A program made the translations under genes and the position numbers. A stretch of 64,000 nucleotides of DNA from Ostrinia nubilalis (Eukaryota; Arthropoda; Insecta; Lepidoptera; Crambidae), in assembly GCF_963855985.1 (NCBI RefSeq), contig NC_087099.1:154001-218000 (forward strand), written 5' to 3'. Of this stretch, positions 1-10,694 are shown piece after piece. The notes below the pieces were generated by a model, which was given only the letters and a program-made list of their open reading frames with translations, was not told the origin of the DNA and searched no databases. Every line of letters starts with the position of its first letter. Within the stretch, counting starts at the first letter, position 1.

Positions 1-740
1 CTCCGCAGAACCTAGTGTCTGTTATGTTTATCCTGCGGCCCGACTGGGCTGGGCGGCCGGCCGGGGCGCGTACGTGCCCCGCGTGCCGATTCCCTCCCCA
101 AAATGAAGACGCGTTATTTACCCGAGTGACCCCCATAAAAAGCAGCGCCAGGATTGTGCCTTGATCCTTGAATTTTAAACAACTCGCAAACGCCACTCTT
201 TTACTGATTTCGGGCATCTAAGGAGAATGCCTAATGCGGGCCCGATGGATTTTTTCCATATGCTGATTCGAATACCTTTGAACCGCGCTGCAGGTGTGGA
301 AACATCGCGCTGTCAAAGGTAATCGATTCTCACGGAATATGTGTTTGAATACGTAATTTGGATCGGAGGAATGGCTTAAGTGTAATTTTCCAATGAATCT
401 GAAGGAACGTAATCGTATTTTGTGGAAAGGAGAATTCTTGACTTATTTATTTTCTGAATAATGTTACACGTTTTAATTTGATTTTATGTAAAATGTGCTA
501 ATTTTTTAAATAAATTTTTAGTAGGTTTCTATTTATTGATAACATTTTACATTATTATAAGTGTTATAAGCGTCAAAAACATGTTCAGTCGTCTCCTTGC
601 ATTGGTTTGGAACGTGTTACAGTAATTTCAGTTACATAGATATTACTGATACCTACGGGTGATAGGATATCTTATACTTACGGAGGAACGGCATAACGCT
701 TGCAACATTTTTATTTTGTCTATGTAAAATTCACACTGGT
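1..740. other. Single-copy AT-rich DNA with a CpG patch
   Basis: No coding frame, RNA or repeat recognised. A GC-rich patch at about 37-96 contains GGCCGGCC and several CpGs. The rest is AT-rich. Confidence 0.5.
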
Positions 741-830
741 AGGGCCCAAAAGATAAGGAGACATGTAAAGTGCCCCATAAGGGCTACCTTTTCTTTTTTT
801 ATTATTTTCTATAATAATATTTTGACGTTC

Positions 831-890
831 ATAAGTGCCACTTGTGGTCTAAACTGAATAAATATTTTTTGATTTTGATTTTGATTTTTG
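831..890 (+). repeat. Non-LTR retrotransposon 3' tail remnant
   Basis: The core CATAAGTGCCACTTGTGG followed by TCTAAACTGAATAAATA ends in repeated TTTTGATTTTGAT, a LINE-type 3' terminus with a polyadenylation-like AATAAA. The same core recurs at 14927-14984 in the same orientation, which proves it is interspersed. No coding part is left. LINE clade not determined. Confidence 0.6.
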
Positions 891-2853
891 ACACGTGTTA
901 AACTTGTATTCTTTTACGCATACAGGGCGACTTTGAAATCGTTGGCATCTTTTTAAAATATGGCTCTACTCATGATACATAGGTGCATTCCCCAAATATG
1001 AGACTGGTTAAGTATTGTGTTTTCCTCAGAACTATTATAGTTAAAAGAGTTCTGTGTGCCCACTCCACTGCGGCGATGTAGCGCACAGCATCAGGCAGCC
1101 GCGCCTCATGAATCCCGAGTGCCGCTTCTGTTTGACGCCGGCTCCGCTCCGGCAATGAAACCGTATTGCCGTCTTATTACATATCAATGAATAATCTCGG
1201 ATACAGCGAATGTAGAGTTTGAGCAAAGTTGGAGCAAAGGCTAACTTTCAAATGAAACGTTACCCCGATTCAATATTGTACGTTTTATAAATGTTCCGAA
1301 TGTTACTCGTAACCTACACGTTTGTATAGCTATTTAACATAAGATAACATACATTGTAAGATTCGGATTCGCCAAAGCTGTTAGTTTCGTAATCGAATTA
1401 AAAATATTACCTACCTAACATAACTAATGTAGATACTCGTACTACCATTTAAATCAGCAACAACCCCACTCAAAATTCAGTTCATTTCAATAAAACTAGA
1501 CGTGAAATTGGAGTTCATTCGCTAATAAAAACAAATGGGCAAATAAATCAATTCAAACGGCTCCGTAATCAGAGCCGATGGCCCCATCTCGTAAAACAGC
1601 AATTAGCACTCGCACTCGAGCGCATACTCAATGTTAACTGCATAGGTACAGCCCTTTTATTATAATGAGAAGGGTGTTTTAAAAGTATCAAAAAGTTATG
1701 ACATTGTAAATTCATTAAAAATATTGTATGTTTTCACCGCTTGCATATACGAGCACTTTCAGAATGCATAAAGCAACTCAATTAAAAAATCATCTCAGTG
1801 CCATACGAGTACAATGAAGAAGGTTGATCGTTTGAAACCCATGTAAAAATGAAACTCATGAAGTAAATGCTACCCATAGGTACTAACACATTCTATGATG
1901 CAGGCTTTTCACTTTTCCATTTTCACTTCATAAACTGTAGGTGCTGTACGAGTACCGCTTCTTGCTGTTTCATTTGCGTTGACACCAGTGAAGTCAGTCG
2001 TATTCATTAGCGCCGGTAAGTGCGTAAATTAGCATAACTGAATAATTTAGGCTCTTTATGCGTTAGTTTAGTTTGGGATACGACAATTTTAGTTTTACAA
2101 GTTTTGAAACTTCAATATGAAATATAATGCCATTTTTATTTTATTTGGGTCTGGCAGGACTTGTACTTAGTGAATATTAAAATATTTACTGACTAAAGCA
2201 TCAAATTCGGTTTTACGTAGAATATTACTATGCCCTTGATTAAGGTTTTTAAATTGCCTTTCAGCTAAGCTCATGCTGGAAGACACTGTACTATGGATGT
2301 AATATGGATAACATCGAGCAATGATCGTAGCTTTCTTTTGAACTTTGATTAAAATGTGCCTCTCCCGAGTGTGGCCCAACCCTTATGGGTCGTTTTCACT
2401 GCGCCGGTGTCAAAACTCGCGCTCGTTTTATTGACGACCAACGTCAACTTAATAAAATAAAGCATAAGTTTCGAGCATAAGTTCTTTCGGCTTACAATAT
2501 TCTTTATGATTGTTTTAATTGCTGTTATTTCTAGAACGCTGAGATAAGATGCAAAAGTTAACGACTCGAGTTCAGTTTATTTTTGTACTCAATGGTTCAG
2601 ATGTGCAAATCGTATCTGGTACACAACCAATCGGTGAAGCTAAAAAGAATCCCTTAAGATTGACGTGTGATTTTAATAACAAACGCCTACGTTGACCACA
2701 TATCACGTCTCTGCAGGACAGCTCCGTTCTTGACGAGGCGCGACAGATATTCAAAGCTGCGCGGCGCGAACTGTGATGCAAATGGTGGCGTGCGGCTGAC
2801 GCGCGGTGGGCGCCGCGGCGTGATTCACGCCGGCTTGACTGCCTAATTATCCC
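891..2853. other. Single-copy DNA, nothing recognised
   Basis: Only short open frames without codon bias or recognisable motifs. CpG-denser patches lie at about 1068-1160 and 2755-2835, the latter just before the MULE insertion. Confidence 0.5.
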
Positions 2854-2861
2854 CTAATTAT
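2854..2861. repeat. Left target-site duplication of the MULE
   Basis: CTAATTAT directly abuts the first G of the TIR and is repeated exactly at 8571-8578. The octamer also occurs once more by chance at 2843-2850. Confidence 0.85.
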
Positions 2862-3389
2862 GGGTTAGTCCCAACGGCCCCGGTGGATCTGCCCCGTCAA
2901 CGGGGTGGATGGGAAAAAGTGTTTCAACGTCCCCGGTAGTCATAGTCTTAGCGTTCAACGGGGTGGTTGGAACACATCAAGTGTCAACCACCCCGGTATA
3001 TCGTTTAACGGGGCGGATGGATCAAATCAAGTTTCAACCACCCCGGTATTTCACTAATCGTGGCGGATGACACAGATCTAAAAGGTTCCACCTCGGTATT
3101 GCATACCGAAAATAAAACCTGTTAATAAAATAAAAAATAATAATATGTAAATAATAATCAGTTTTATTTAACAGTCATTGTTTAAAAAATCTTCAGCATA
3201 AAAAAGTAAGTTTAAATGTCACAAAATATTATGGTCATAAACTTAAAAATTACTTTTAGAATCACAGATGCGCAATTGCATTAATCAGTCAATATTAATA
3301 ACACTCTAATAGTCTAATGTGATAAAAAGTAACTCTAAAACTCCTCACTAACAAATAGTAACAAGGAAATCTAAAATTGTTACAAAATA
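2862..3389 (+). repeat. Left terminal inverted repeat of the MULE
   Basis: The first ~220 bp hold four to five tandem units of 50-56 bp, each pairing a CAACGGGGTGGATGG-type block with a CAACCACCCCGGTA-type block (near 2897, 2953, 3003 and 3054), so the end is itself rich in hyphenated palindromes. The arm matches the inverse of 8085-8570 with few substitutions. It carries a ~35 bp extra segment at about 3341-3375 absent from the other arm. It ends where the first mariner MITE begins. Confidence 0.85.
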
Positions 3390-3660
3390 CAGTGTGAGTC
3401 ACGTTAAAGTGTACATATGAAAATAGATAAAACTAGACCTATTTTTATCGACAAAAAAGAGGTCAAAAAATTTTTGAGAATTTTTTGTTTAGTTTCTTAT
3501 AGAATTTTTTTTCTTCCAATTACTTATTGTAAAGAAAACGTAATAACTTTTAAACTAAGCGGTATATCCTGATAAAATAAAAACAGTAATAATGCTAAAT
3601 AACAGGCGATACTAAACAAATACTTCAAATACACAAAAAAGGCCAACAAATAATAAAAAA
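3390..3660 (+). mobile_element. Mariner-type MITE copy 1, left part
   Basis: It starts with CAGTGTGAGTCACG after a TA dinucleotide, and matches the left arm of the complete copy at 4096-5196 until interrupted at about 3660 by the CCGGCCAAG element. The same arm resumes at 7247. Its middle and right arm are missing. Confidence 0.8.
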
Positions 3661-4095
3661 ACCGGCCAAGTGCGAGTCGGGCTCGCACACCGAGGGTTCC
3701 GCCGTACAAACGTAGCGGTTTACAATTTATGACGTATTAAATCAAATTACTTACTTGATTCCGTTGCGAGTAGTGGCGAATTTCAAAATATGCGGTATGA
3801 TTATTTTTTATTTATTTATTTTTCCTATATTTGCATTATAGGTAGGTACCTACCTCAGCGTTTTGAATTTTTGCGTTGATTTAGAATTTTTCACAGTTTA
3901 GAGGCAATTAGATTTAAGAAGTGTTTGATATGAATTTCAACTTTAATATCTCTACGCGTTCATGTGAAAAAGGGTAGGTAGTAAGTTTATAATTATTAAA
4001 AAAATATTTTACGTCATGTAAGCAAAAATAATATTTTAAATTTTATATAACTTCAAATTTATCATTTTCGCAATTTTTCCTTTATCTGTACTATA

Positions 4096-5196
4096 CAGTG
4101 TGAGTCACGTTAAAGTGTACATATGAAAATAGATGAAAGTAGACCTATTTTTATCGACAAAAAAGAGGTCAAAAAATTTTTGAGATTTTTTTTAAATTTT
4201 TATTGAATTTTTTTTCTTCCAATTACTTATTGTAAAGAAAACGTAATAACTTTTAAACTAAGCGGTATATCCTGATAAAATAAAAACAGTAATAATGCTA
4301 AATAACAGGCGATACTTAAAAATACATAAAATACACAAAAAGTGCCAAAAAATAATAAAAAATGATACTTTTTGAAAAAAATCTGCTATAAAATTCGTGT
4401 TTTTTTGGTTATTTCATAAATTTCTCCAAAAAATGCCCCTATAACAGGTGGTTTTTATTACTTTGTATTATTCTCTATCGTATTATCTTTGTAAAACTTA
4501 AAATCGCATGTCTCTATCCCTATCACAACATTTGCTATGATCGTTTGAACAAAGGCCTGCCACAACATTATTCTCCGCTAGAGGTAGAGACAATTTTAAT
4601 TTTAACTAAAATGCTTATTTTACTTCGAAATCTTTTGTTTTTATTTGAAATCTAACTTGTCTTTATCAAAATTACAAATCTAGAGTCATTTTCAGTTTCG
4701 TTGTTAACAAAGCGTTGAATGGCGCGCCAGGAGAGGCTTAGTTCAAACGATCATTGCAAACGTTGTGATAGGGATAGAGTCATGCTATTTTTTGTTTTAC
4801 GAAGGTAATATGATAGAGAATAATACAAAGTAATAAAAACTACCGGTTATAGGGGCATTTTTTGGAGAAATTTATCAAATAACCAAAAAAACACGAATTT
4901 TAAAGCAGATTTTTTTCAAAAAGTATCATTTTTATTATTTTTTGGCACTTTTTGTGTATTTTATGTATTTTTTAAGTATCGCCTGTTATTTAGCATTATT
5001 ACTGTTTTTATTTTATCAGGATATACCACTTAGTTTAAAAGTTATTACGTTTTCTTTACAATAAGTAATTGGAAGAAAAAAAATTCTATAAAAAATTTAA
5101 AAAAAATCTCAAAAAATTTTTGACCTCTTTTTTGTCGATAAAAATAGGTATAGTTTCATCTATTTTCATATGTACACTTTAACGTGACTCACACTG
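4096..5196. mobile_element. Complete long-TIR MITE, Tc1/mariner type, copy 2
   Basis: The ends CAGTGTGAGTCACG and CGTGACTCACACTG are exact inverses, flanked by TA (TATA on both sides: 4092-4095 and 5197-5200). The arms are about 455 bp (4096-4550 and 4741-5196) around a ~190 bp centre without a long frame. A TA target duplication and CAGT ends suit Tc1/mariner. It is non-autonomous. It lies inside the repeat that split the sister copy starting at 3390, so the family was active on both sides of that insertion. Confidence 0.82.
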
Positions 5197-5759
5197 TATA
5201 ACGTTGCTTCGTGCCGAATTTCAAGATTCTGAGTTCACAGGAAGTACCTTGTAGGTTTTGATTCCCTAGCGTGTGACGGAAATTCGTCTAAGGTGTCGGT
5301 ATAAACTGCTGTATCTTTTGATCGCGTTAACTTAGAAGTTTGATTTTTTTACTTCTTAAAGGGACAATAGATCTAGGTATTTGGTATAAATTTCAATTTG
5401 ATACCTTTATTCGTTCGTGAGAAATAAGGTAGTAAGTTTCATTTTATTAAAATATTTTTATTATATTATACACCACTACATTTTTATCACCGGAAAAAAA
5501 AAATCTGGGTAATGAGTTATTGATACTGATCCAATTTATGCAAAAAAAAAAGTTAAATAAAGCTACTCAAAATTTCATCCCAAAATTGGTAATATTTGGA
5601 CACACGCGTCGCTAGCACTATTTACGCTCAACGCAAGGCCGCCCGTTACTATGGAGAGAGATGCGACGTTGCCGGCCCGACGCTTCCTAAAGGCGGCGGT
5701 GTACGTTTGTTGTGCGGCCATTATTATATTACGCGGCCCGCGCCGCCCTCTCGCTCTTC

Positions 5760-6055
5760 CGGCCGCCGGCCGCGGTCGGTCAGTTGCGCGCGCGCGAGCT
5801 CTTTATCGGTCGTGAAGTGTCTTGTTAACATTGTATCAATCAAGTCAATAGTGTCGTGCAATTATTACGTTGTCTTACCAATTCACCTCACGTGAATACG
5901 TGTTAATGATACGTGCATTATTATTCTTGGCCGGAGAAATTGTGTAGTGCAGTTTTGCAACTGTACCGGGACAGCCACACTTCAGCACGATGCAGGGTGC
6001 TTATCAAAGCATTGAATTTTGCCGGTCCTAAGGCCGATCCTAAGCCCGGGTAAGT
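5760..6055 (+). promoter_or_regulatory. Candidate core promoter and untranslated first exon inside the nested repeat
   Basis: A CpG-rich block leads into TCAGTT at 5780-5785, an arthropod initiator match with A(+1) at 5782. A GGTCG at +27 to +31 resembles a downstream promoter element but is one base off the canonical +28 spacing. About 270 bp downstream, CCGG/GTAAGT (donor at 6050) is a full-consensus 5' splice site. No long frame crosses the putative exon. It may be the remains of the promoter of an autonomous parent element. Inferred from motifs only. Confidence 0.35.
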
Positions 6056-6199
6056 ATGAAGGGAAAGTTGAATTATTTTTATTATTTTACCTAAGCGCCT
6101 ACTAAAACCACCATCTAAAACTGTTCGCACCACTCAGCTGTTATGGCGGATCTTAAATTCACGAACTACGAACGACGCGCGATCTCAATTGGAGTTACA

Positions 6200-6665
6200 C
6201 AGTAGGTATTATTATTAACTAGTGTTAAAAACTCACAGAAATACAACGTGACGTATTACGTAATTACTAAATTACTGTTTTCGCCCTTTGCCCTGCGTTC
6301 AATTACAATTCTAATTACCTACTTGAAATGTTGCAATAAAAATAGCCTAAGATAGGTAGCTAAGTAATACATTATTATTATTCTGTGATGATAACACTGA
6401 AAGCCGCTGTTTTGGCAGATCTTTGAATTACAAATTTCTTTTAAAGTCGTAGTAGCCTCGTAACGACACATTGGTGTGTATTCGTAACGTATTCACAGTA
6501 GGTAGGTATTTCATTGTATTATTAACTTACAATTAGTGTTAACAGTCAGAATACCACGTAAAGAAGTACGTAAGTGTAATGAAACACTTATTAGAACTCA
6601 AAATTACTTGAAATGTTGCATTATAATGGTCTAAATTAGTAATAATAACACTGGAAGCGTGGTCA
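6200..6665 (+). repeat. Diverged direct duplication within the nested repeat
   Basis: TATTATTAAC...TAGTGTTAA, ACTTGAAATGTTGCA and GATAACACTG/AATAACACTGGAAGC blocks occur twice in the same order. ACTTGAAATGTTGCA is at 6321 and 6606, an offset of 285. The copies are well diverged. Confidence 0.6.
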
Positions 6666-7246
6666 AGGCGTGAGCGAGACAGACAGATCAATGTGCGAGC
6701 GCGTACGACTACTCTACTGAATGAACGAGCAGCGGAGTGGCCCAGCTGTGACGCGTAAAATAGGGACTAAAGAAAATTTAATAAAAAAATTAACTTTATA
6801 AAAATTTAATTTTTTTTTTTACTTTATAATTTTCACACATTTCTACATAACCTGTTAAAAATTTTCAGGTGATAAAAAAGTAGTAGTGTATAACTAAAAA
6901 AATGAAATTTTCGCAATTTTTCCTATATTTGCATTATATGACAATGCTTTATGCCAAATTTCAAGATTCTGAGTTTACGGGAAGTATCCTGTAGGTTTTG
7001 ATTCCTTTGCGAGTGTCGAAAATTTGTTGAAAATATCGACATTATCGGCTGTATCTTTTGATTAGCTTGGCTTAGAAGTTTGATATTTTCACAGCTTAAA
7101 GGGACAATAGACCTGAGTATTTCATGTGAATTTCAGCTTGATACGTTCACGCGTTCTTGAGATAAAGGGTCTTGACAGACGGACGGACGGACAACAAAGT
7201 GATCCTATAAGGGTTCCGTTTTTTCCTTATGAGGTACGGAACCCTA

Positions 7247-7433
7247 AAAATGATACTTTTTGAAAAAAATCGGCTTTTAAATTCGTGTTTTTTTGGTTAT
7301 TTGATAAATTTCTCCAAAAAATGCCTCTATAACCGGTGGTTTTTATTACTTTGTATTATTCTCTATTGTGTTACCTTTGTAAAACCAAAAATCGCATGTC
7401 TATATCCCTATCACAACATTTGCTATGATCGTG
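7247..7433 (+). mobile_element. Mariner-type MITE copy 1, continuation after the insertion
   Basis: This stretch (from AATGATACTTTTTG to GCTATGATCGT) continues the arm broken at 3660, and aligns with about 4365-4543 of copy 2. Homology stops within ten bases of the end of the arm, so copy 1 has lost its centre and right arm. Confidence 0.78.
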
Positions 7434-7560
7434 ACCCGTTTTTTTTACAGACTACCTACTATTAAAAAATTGATTTTGAGGCAAATGAGGCAGTACAGCA
7501 CACTTGACAAAATCAAATTTTTAACGGTTGGTGGTACATAGCTGCCCAGAGCCCTGACGA

Positions 7561-7841
7561 TGGAAAAAGCAAGCTTTTCCGCAAATGCTCAGTCAGTGGT
7601 TACGAGACGAGTTTATTCCAATCTGGTGCGTATTTGGAGAGAGACACCGGACTACTAATATGCTTGAGGCATGGCATGGCACAAAAAGCTTAATAAAACA
7701 ATAAAAAAAAAGCAACCGAATATCATAGAGTTGTTAAACACACTGCTCAGCGACGCCTCCTATTATGAAGTGATTTCAAAACAAGTAGAAAATCTGTCAG
7801 CATCTCAACAGTGTAAATGTATACAGGAGTTTTATTATTAA
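7561..7841 (+). pseudogene. Decayed MULE transposase, C-terminal part
   Basis: The frame from 7561 reads through TGG AAA AAG to the motif ERHRTTNMLEAWH (7639-7677). That is the TNNxxExWH signature of Mutator-like transposases, preceded by an FIPIW stretch. A 1-bp shift near 7678-7686 moves to a second frame with KLNKTIKKKQPNIIELL, which fits the helix after that motif, and ends at TAA 7839-7841. Upstream the frame is closed by TGA at 7555. The N-terminus, the zinc-binding domain and most of the DDE core are absent, so this is a fossil. It is the main evidence for the superfamily of the surrounding element. Confidence 0.75.
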
Positions 7842-7910
7842 TTTCGCATCTGTGATTCTAAAAGTTATCTTTAAGTTTATGACCATAATATTTTGTGACA
7901 CACTGCGCTT

Positions 7911-8045
7911 CTAGTCCCAAACTAAGCAAAGCTTGTACCATGGGTACTAGTAGACAACGGATATAAACATACTTAAATACTTTTTTTTGTAAATACATAC
8001 TTATTATACGTAGAAACTAACCCCTACACACCCAGTCCAATACAA
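7911..8045 (-). repeat. SINE 3'-tail fragment
   Basis: This stretch (TAGTCCCAAACTAAGCAAAG ... ACACCCAG) aligns with the body of the SINE at 9534-9769 at roughly two-thirds identity, in the same minus orientation. The tRNA-like head is missing. Confidence 0.6.
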
Positions 8046-8084
8046 ACAAATAAAAAATACGTATCTATGATTCTTAAATAATAA

Positions 8085-8570
8085 TATTTTGTAACAATTT
8101 TAGAGTTACTTTTTATCACATTAGACTATTAGTGTGTTATAAATATTGACTGATTAATGCAATTGCGCATCTGTGATTCTAAACGTAATCTATAGGTTTA
8201 TGACCATAATATTTTGTGACAATTAAACTTACTTTTATGCTGAAGAGTTTTTAAACAGTGTTAAATAAAACTGATTATTATTTACATATTATTATTTTTT
8301 ATTTTATTAACAGGTTTTATTTTCGGTATGCAATACCGAGGTGGAACCTTTTAGATCTGTGTCATCCGCCACGATTAGTGAAATACCGGGGTGGTTGAAA
8401 CTTGATTTGATCCATCCGCCCCGTTAAACGATATACCGGGGTGGTTGACACTTGATGTGTTCCAACCACCCCGTTGAACGCTAAGACTATGACTACCGGG
8501 GACGTTGAAACACTTTTTCCCATCCACCCCGTTGACGGGGCAGATCCACCGGGGCCGTTGGGACTAACCC
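8085..8570 (-). repeat. Right terminal inverted repeat of the MULE
   Basis: Inverse complement of 2862-3389, including the ACCCCG/CGGGGT subterminal units, here between 8350 and 8560. By eye the outer 200 bp look identical and only a few differences occur further in. Confidence 0.85.
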
Positions 8571-8578
8571 CTAATTAT
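8571..8578. repeat. Right target-site duplication of the MULE
   Basis: CTAATTAT directly follows the terminal GGGACTAACCC and matches 2854-2861. Confidence 0.85.
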
Positions 8579-9525
8579 CATACTCTTTAAAATTTTGTTA
8601 AGGCGTGATTGCTGCGGACGGGGATATTATTGGATTGCAATGAACTATATTTGGTAATATCAAGATATTAACACTCCAGAAGTATATAAATCATGATAAT
8701 TTCAGGTTCCGTGAGACATTTATCTCATAAAACTTGCACAAAAGGTTAAAATATTTTTGCTACAACTATTTTACATTTCTTCAGAATGTCATGATTATTA
8801 GTATCAACTTCAAGGTTATGAAGCTATATCGGAAGCTTTTATATTAAAGTAGAGCAAACCCAGACTACAATATTGAGTAAGATGATTATTGGCATCATCG
8901 ATTCGAAGTAAGTAGAATATTTCTTAGATATAATTTTTATGGTAAAAATGCATAACCTTTTGTCTTTTCACCCCTATAGCTTTAGAATGTTTGGGCGTGG
9001 ATGGCTCTGTGTAAAATTTGTAAAGATGTTTTATTTTATTTTTATCAATAAGTCCTACAAAAATGTTGAATCATTGCGACAGTACTATGCACCAGCAAGT
9101 GGGCGACTGTCAATGTTTGACAGCTATGACGGAACAATTGCGGCTGTCCGCGGCCGGCGTGATCGATGCCTGATATCCTGCTTCAAATAGCTCGTTTGAA
9201 CGACTGGTTGTGTAGTTATACGCCGTTGACACTATCATAGATAAATTATGTCACGCTGGATTAGTGCAGATCAGAGATAGCGAATGCATTAAATGAATCT
9301 AGCCATGAGACGCAGGAGCATCTCGTTAATTATTATGAATTATCTAACAAGTTATGATTTTATTATATGTTTTATTTTATTTGTGAAGATGGTGACTTTG
9401 CAAACGATATGACGTGTTCTTCTAATCTAAGACATTCAATTCTAATTTATTTATAACTAAATGTCGGACTTCAGTTGAAACGTTTGGCTTTTTTCTTAGT
9501 TATTATTGAAAATAATAATCTTTGG
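8579..9525. other. Single-copy DNA, nothing recognised
   Basis: AT-rich apart from a small CpG patch at about 9140-9170. An 83-codon frame at 8939-9190 shows no motif and is not supported. Confidence 0.5.
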
Positions 9526-9533
9526 ACAATTTT

Positions 9534-9769
9534 ACACAGCGCCAGCTAGCCCCAAAGTAAGCAACTTAATGCTTGTGTTATGGGTGCTAGCTTAACGGAT
9601 ATACTACTTATATACTTTTTTTTAAATACATAAATATTATACATAGTCACACCCAGACCCGTCACAGAAATTAAAATTCATCATTTCAATTTCTGCCCGG
9701 CCGGGAATCGAACCCGGGACCTCTCGGCATAGTAGTCCGTTCTGAACCACTACACCAAACGGCCGACAA
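9534..9769 (-). mobile_element. tRNA-derived SINE
   Basis: Read on the minus strand it starts near 9769 with a tRNA-like head. The A box is TGGTGTAGTGGTT (9745-9757 complement) and the B box is GGTTCGATTCC (9704-9714 complement), both RNA polymerase III promoter boxes. A ~165 bp tRNA-unrelated body follows, also found as a fragment at 7911-8045. ACAATTTT flanks both sides (9526-9533 and 9770-9777), a likely target duplication. The head does not look like a functional tRNA, so I call it a SINE rather than a tRNA gene. Confidence 0.82.
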
Positions 9770-9777
9770 ACAATTTT

Positions 9778-10570
9778 TATTACTTATAGATAGACCGTTT
9801 CTTTACTTTAACTTCAAAACTGTTGATTAATATCCACCAGCCGTCTTCTAAAAAGACAAACCGGGCATCACACCGCAGCGCACCGTAAAGTTTTTACGAC
9901 TGACCGCGTATCCGCGACTGAGACAGACGCCCGACTCTGTGAAACGATTGCGTATTATACCCGACTCCGTCTTCCTCTCTCACTGGGCACACTCCTGGCA
10001 CGAATTGAATTGTGGATAAAACTAATACCTATAAAGTTTTGCATCTGGGTGAATGTGAAAAACGAAGTTCACTTTTCAATTTAAAATCTCAACACATTTT
10101 GATAAAAAACCAATTCTCGATCATCTCATCAATGGTTTAACTAAGTTACCTATTTCAATTGTGGAAAATATGCAGTGGTGGAAGATCCTTACACTTTTTA
10201 TTTATATTTAATTTTTTTATAGATCGATATGATTTGATAGTCTATTTTGTTCTTTAAGTTATGGGACCAAAAACAATACAAATGCATCAGGCCATAAATC
10301 AATCACCGCTATCCTCCTTGCGAAGGGCACTTCTTGTGCGCCTGTTCAAATATTTTGGAAGAGAGCTATAAGTTTTACCAAATTTGGAGTTTCGACTGGA
10401 ATTTACAAATTTTGATTTTAGTAAAAAGTCTCTGAATGGCTCAATTAGTTATTCAAGGTTAGTCCTATAACGTTAAGATGTTTAACCTTTTAACGTTGTG
10501 GCTATTGTGGTCTGTCCATAAACAAACACAGTGGATTTTTCAAGTGCGGATGTGCACTGCGCAGGCTTAT
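9778..10570. other. Single-copy DNA with a CpG patch
   Basis: A CpG-rich stretch lies at about 9855-9975. No coding or repeat signal was recognised elsewhere. Confidence 0.45.
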
Positions 10571-10573
10571 TTA

Positions 10574-10691
10574 GGCTGAGTTGCACCACCATAATTTAAC
10601 CGTGATAATAACAATAACCGGTGTTTTTTGTATGGAGTTTGACAGATATTTTACGTTTGTCAAAGTTAAAGTAAGATGGTGCAACTCAGCC
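10574..10691. mobile_element. 118 bp PIF/Harbinger-like MITE, copy 1
   Basis: The TIRs GGCTGAGTTGCACCA and its inverse are flanked by TTA (10571-10573 and 10692-10694). A three-base TWA duplication is typical of PIF/Harbinger. Two sister copies, at 49677-49796 and 58762-58879, share the centre (ATAACCGGTG ... AGTTTGACAGAT). Confidence 0.85.
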
Positions 10692-10694
10692 TTA

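Larger units (their letters stand above)
3661..7246 (+). mobile_element. 3.6 kb lepidopteran interspersed repeat inserted in MITE copy 1
   Basis: It begins with ACCGGCCAAGTGCGAGTC and ends CGGAACCCTAAA, a terminal pair I recognise as very common in moth and butterfly genomes. The class is unclear to me. The insertion point falls in an A-run, so boundaries are uncertain by a few bases. A block (GAATTTCAAGATTCTGAG ... GGGACAATAGA) occurs at about 5215-5375 and 6955-7115, with a weaker trace near 3880-3960. Between these lie MITE copy 2 (4096-5196) and a GC-rich block (5596-6765) with promoter-like features. No transposase was recognised. Confidence 0.65.
2862..8570 (+). mobile_element. Mutator-like (MULE) DNA transposon with long TIRs, nested and defective
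   Basis: The ends GGGTTAGTCCC and GGGACTAACCC are exact inverse complements and are flanked by the same 8 bp, CTAATTAT, at 2854-2861 and 8571-8578. The arms run roughly 2862-3389 and 8085-8570. An 8-9 bp target duplication, TIRs of several hundred bp and a decayed MULE-type transposase 3' end at 7561-7841 together point to the Mutator superfamily. The duplication alone would also fit hAT. Most of the 5.7 kb is later insertions: two copies of a mariner-type MITE, a 3.6 kb lepidopteran repeat and a SINE tail. It cannot move by itself. Confidence 0.82.

Noticed and set aside
5596..5895. 99-codon open frame
   Set aside because: Falls in a CpG-rich block of a nested repeat; Arg/Ala/Ser-rich from composition and without a domain.
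2862..8570. hAT assignment for the 5.7 kb element
   Set aside because: CTAATTAT fits the hAT target consensus, but the TIRs are about 0.5 kb and the internal fossil is MULE-type.
9690..9768. Possible tRNA gene on the minus strand
   Set aside because: A and B boxes are present, but the molecule does not fold into a proper acceptor and anticodon arm and continues into a SINE body with a target duplication.
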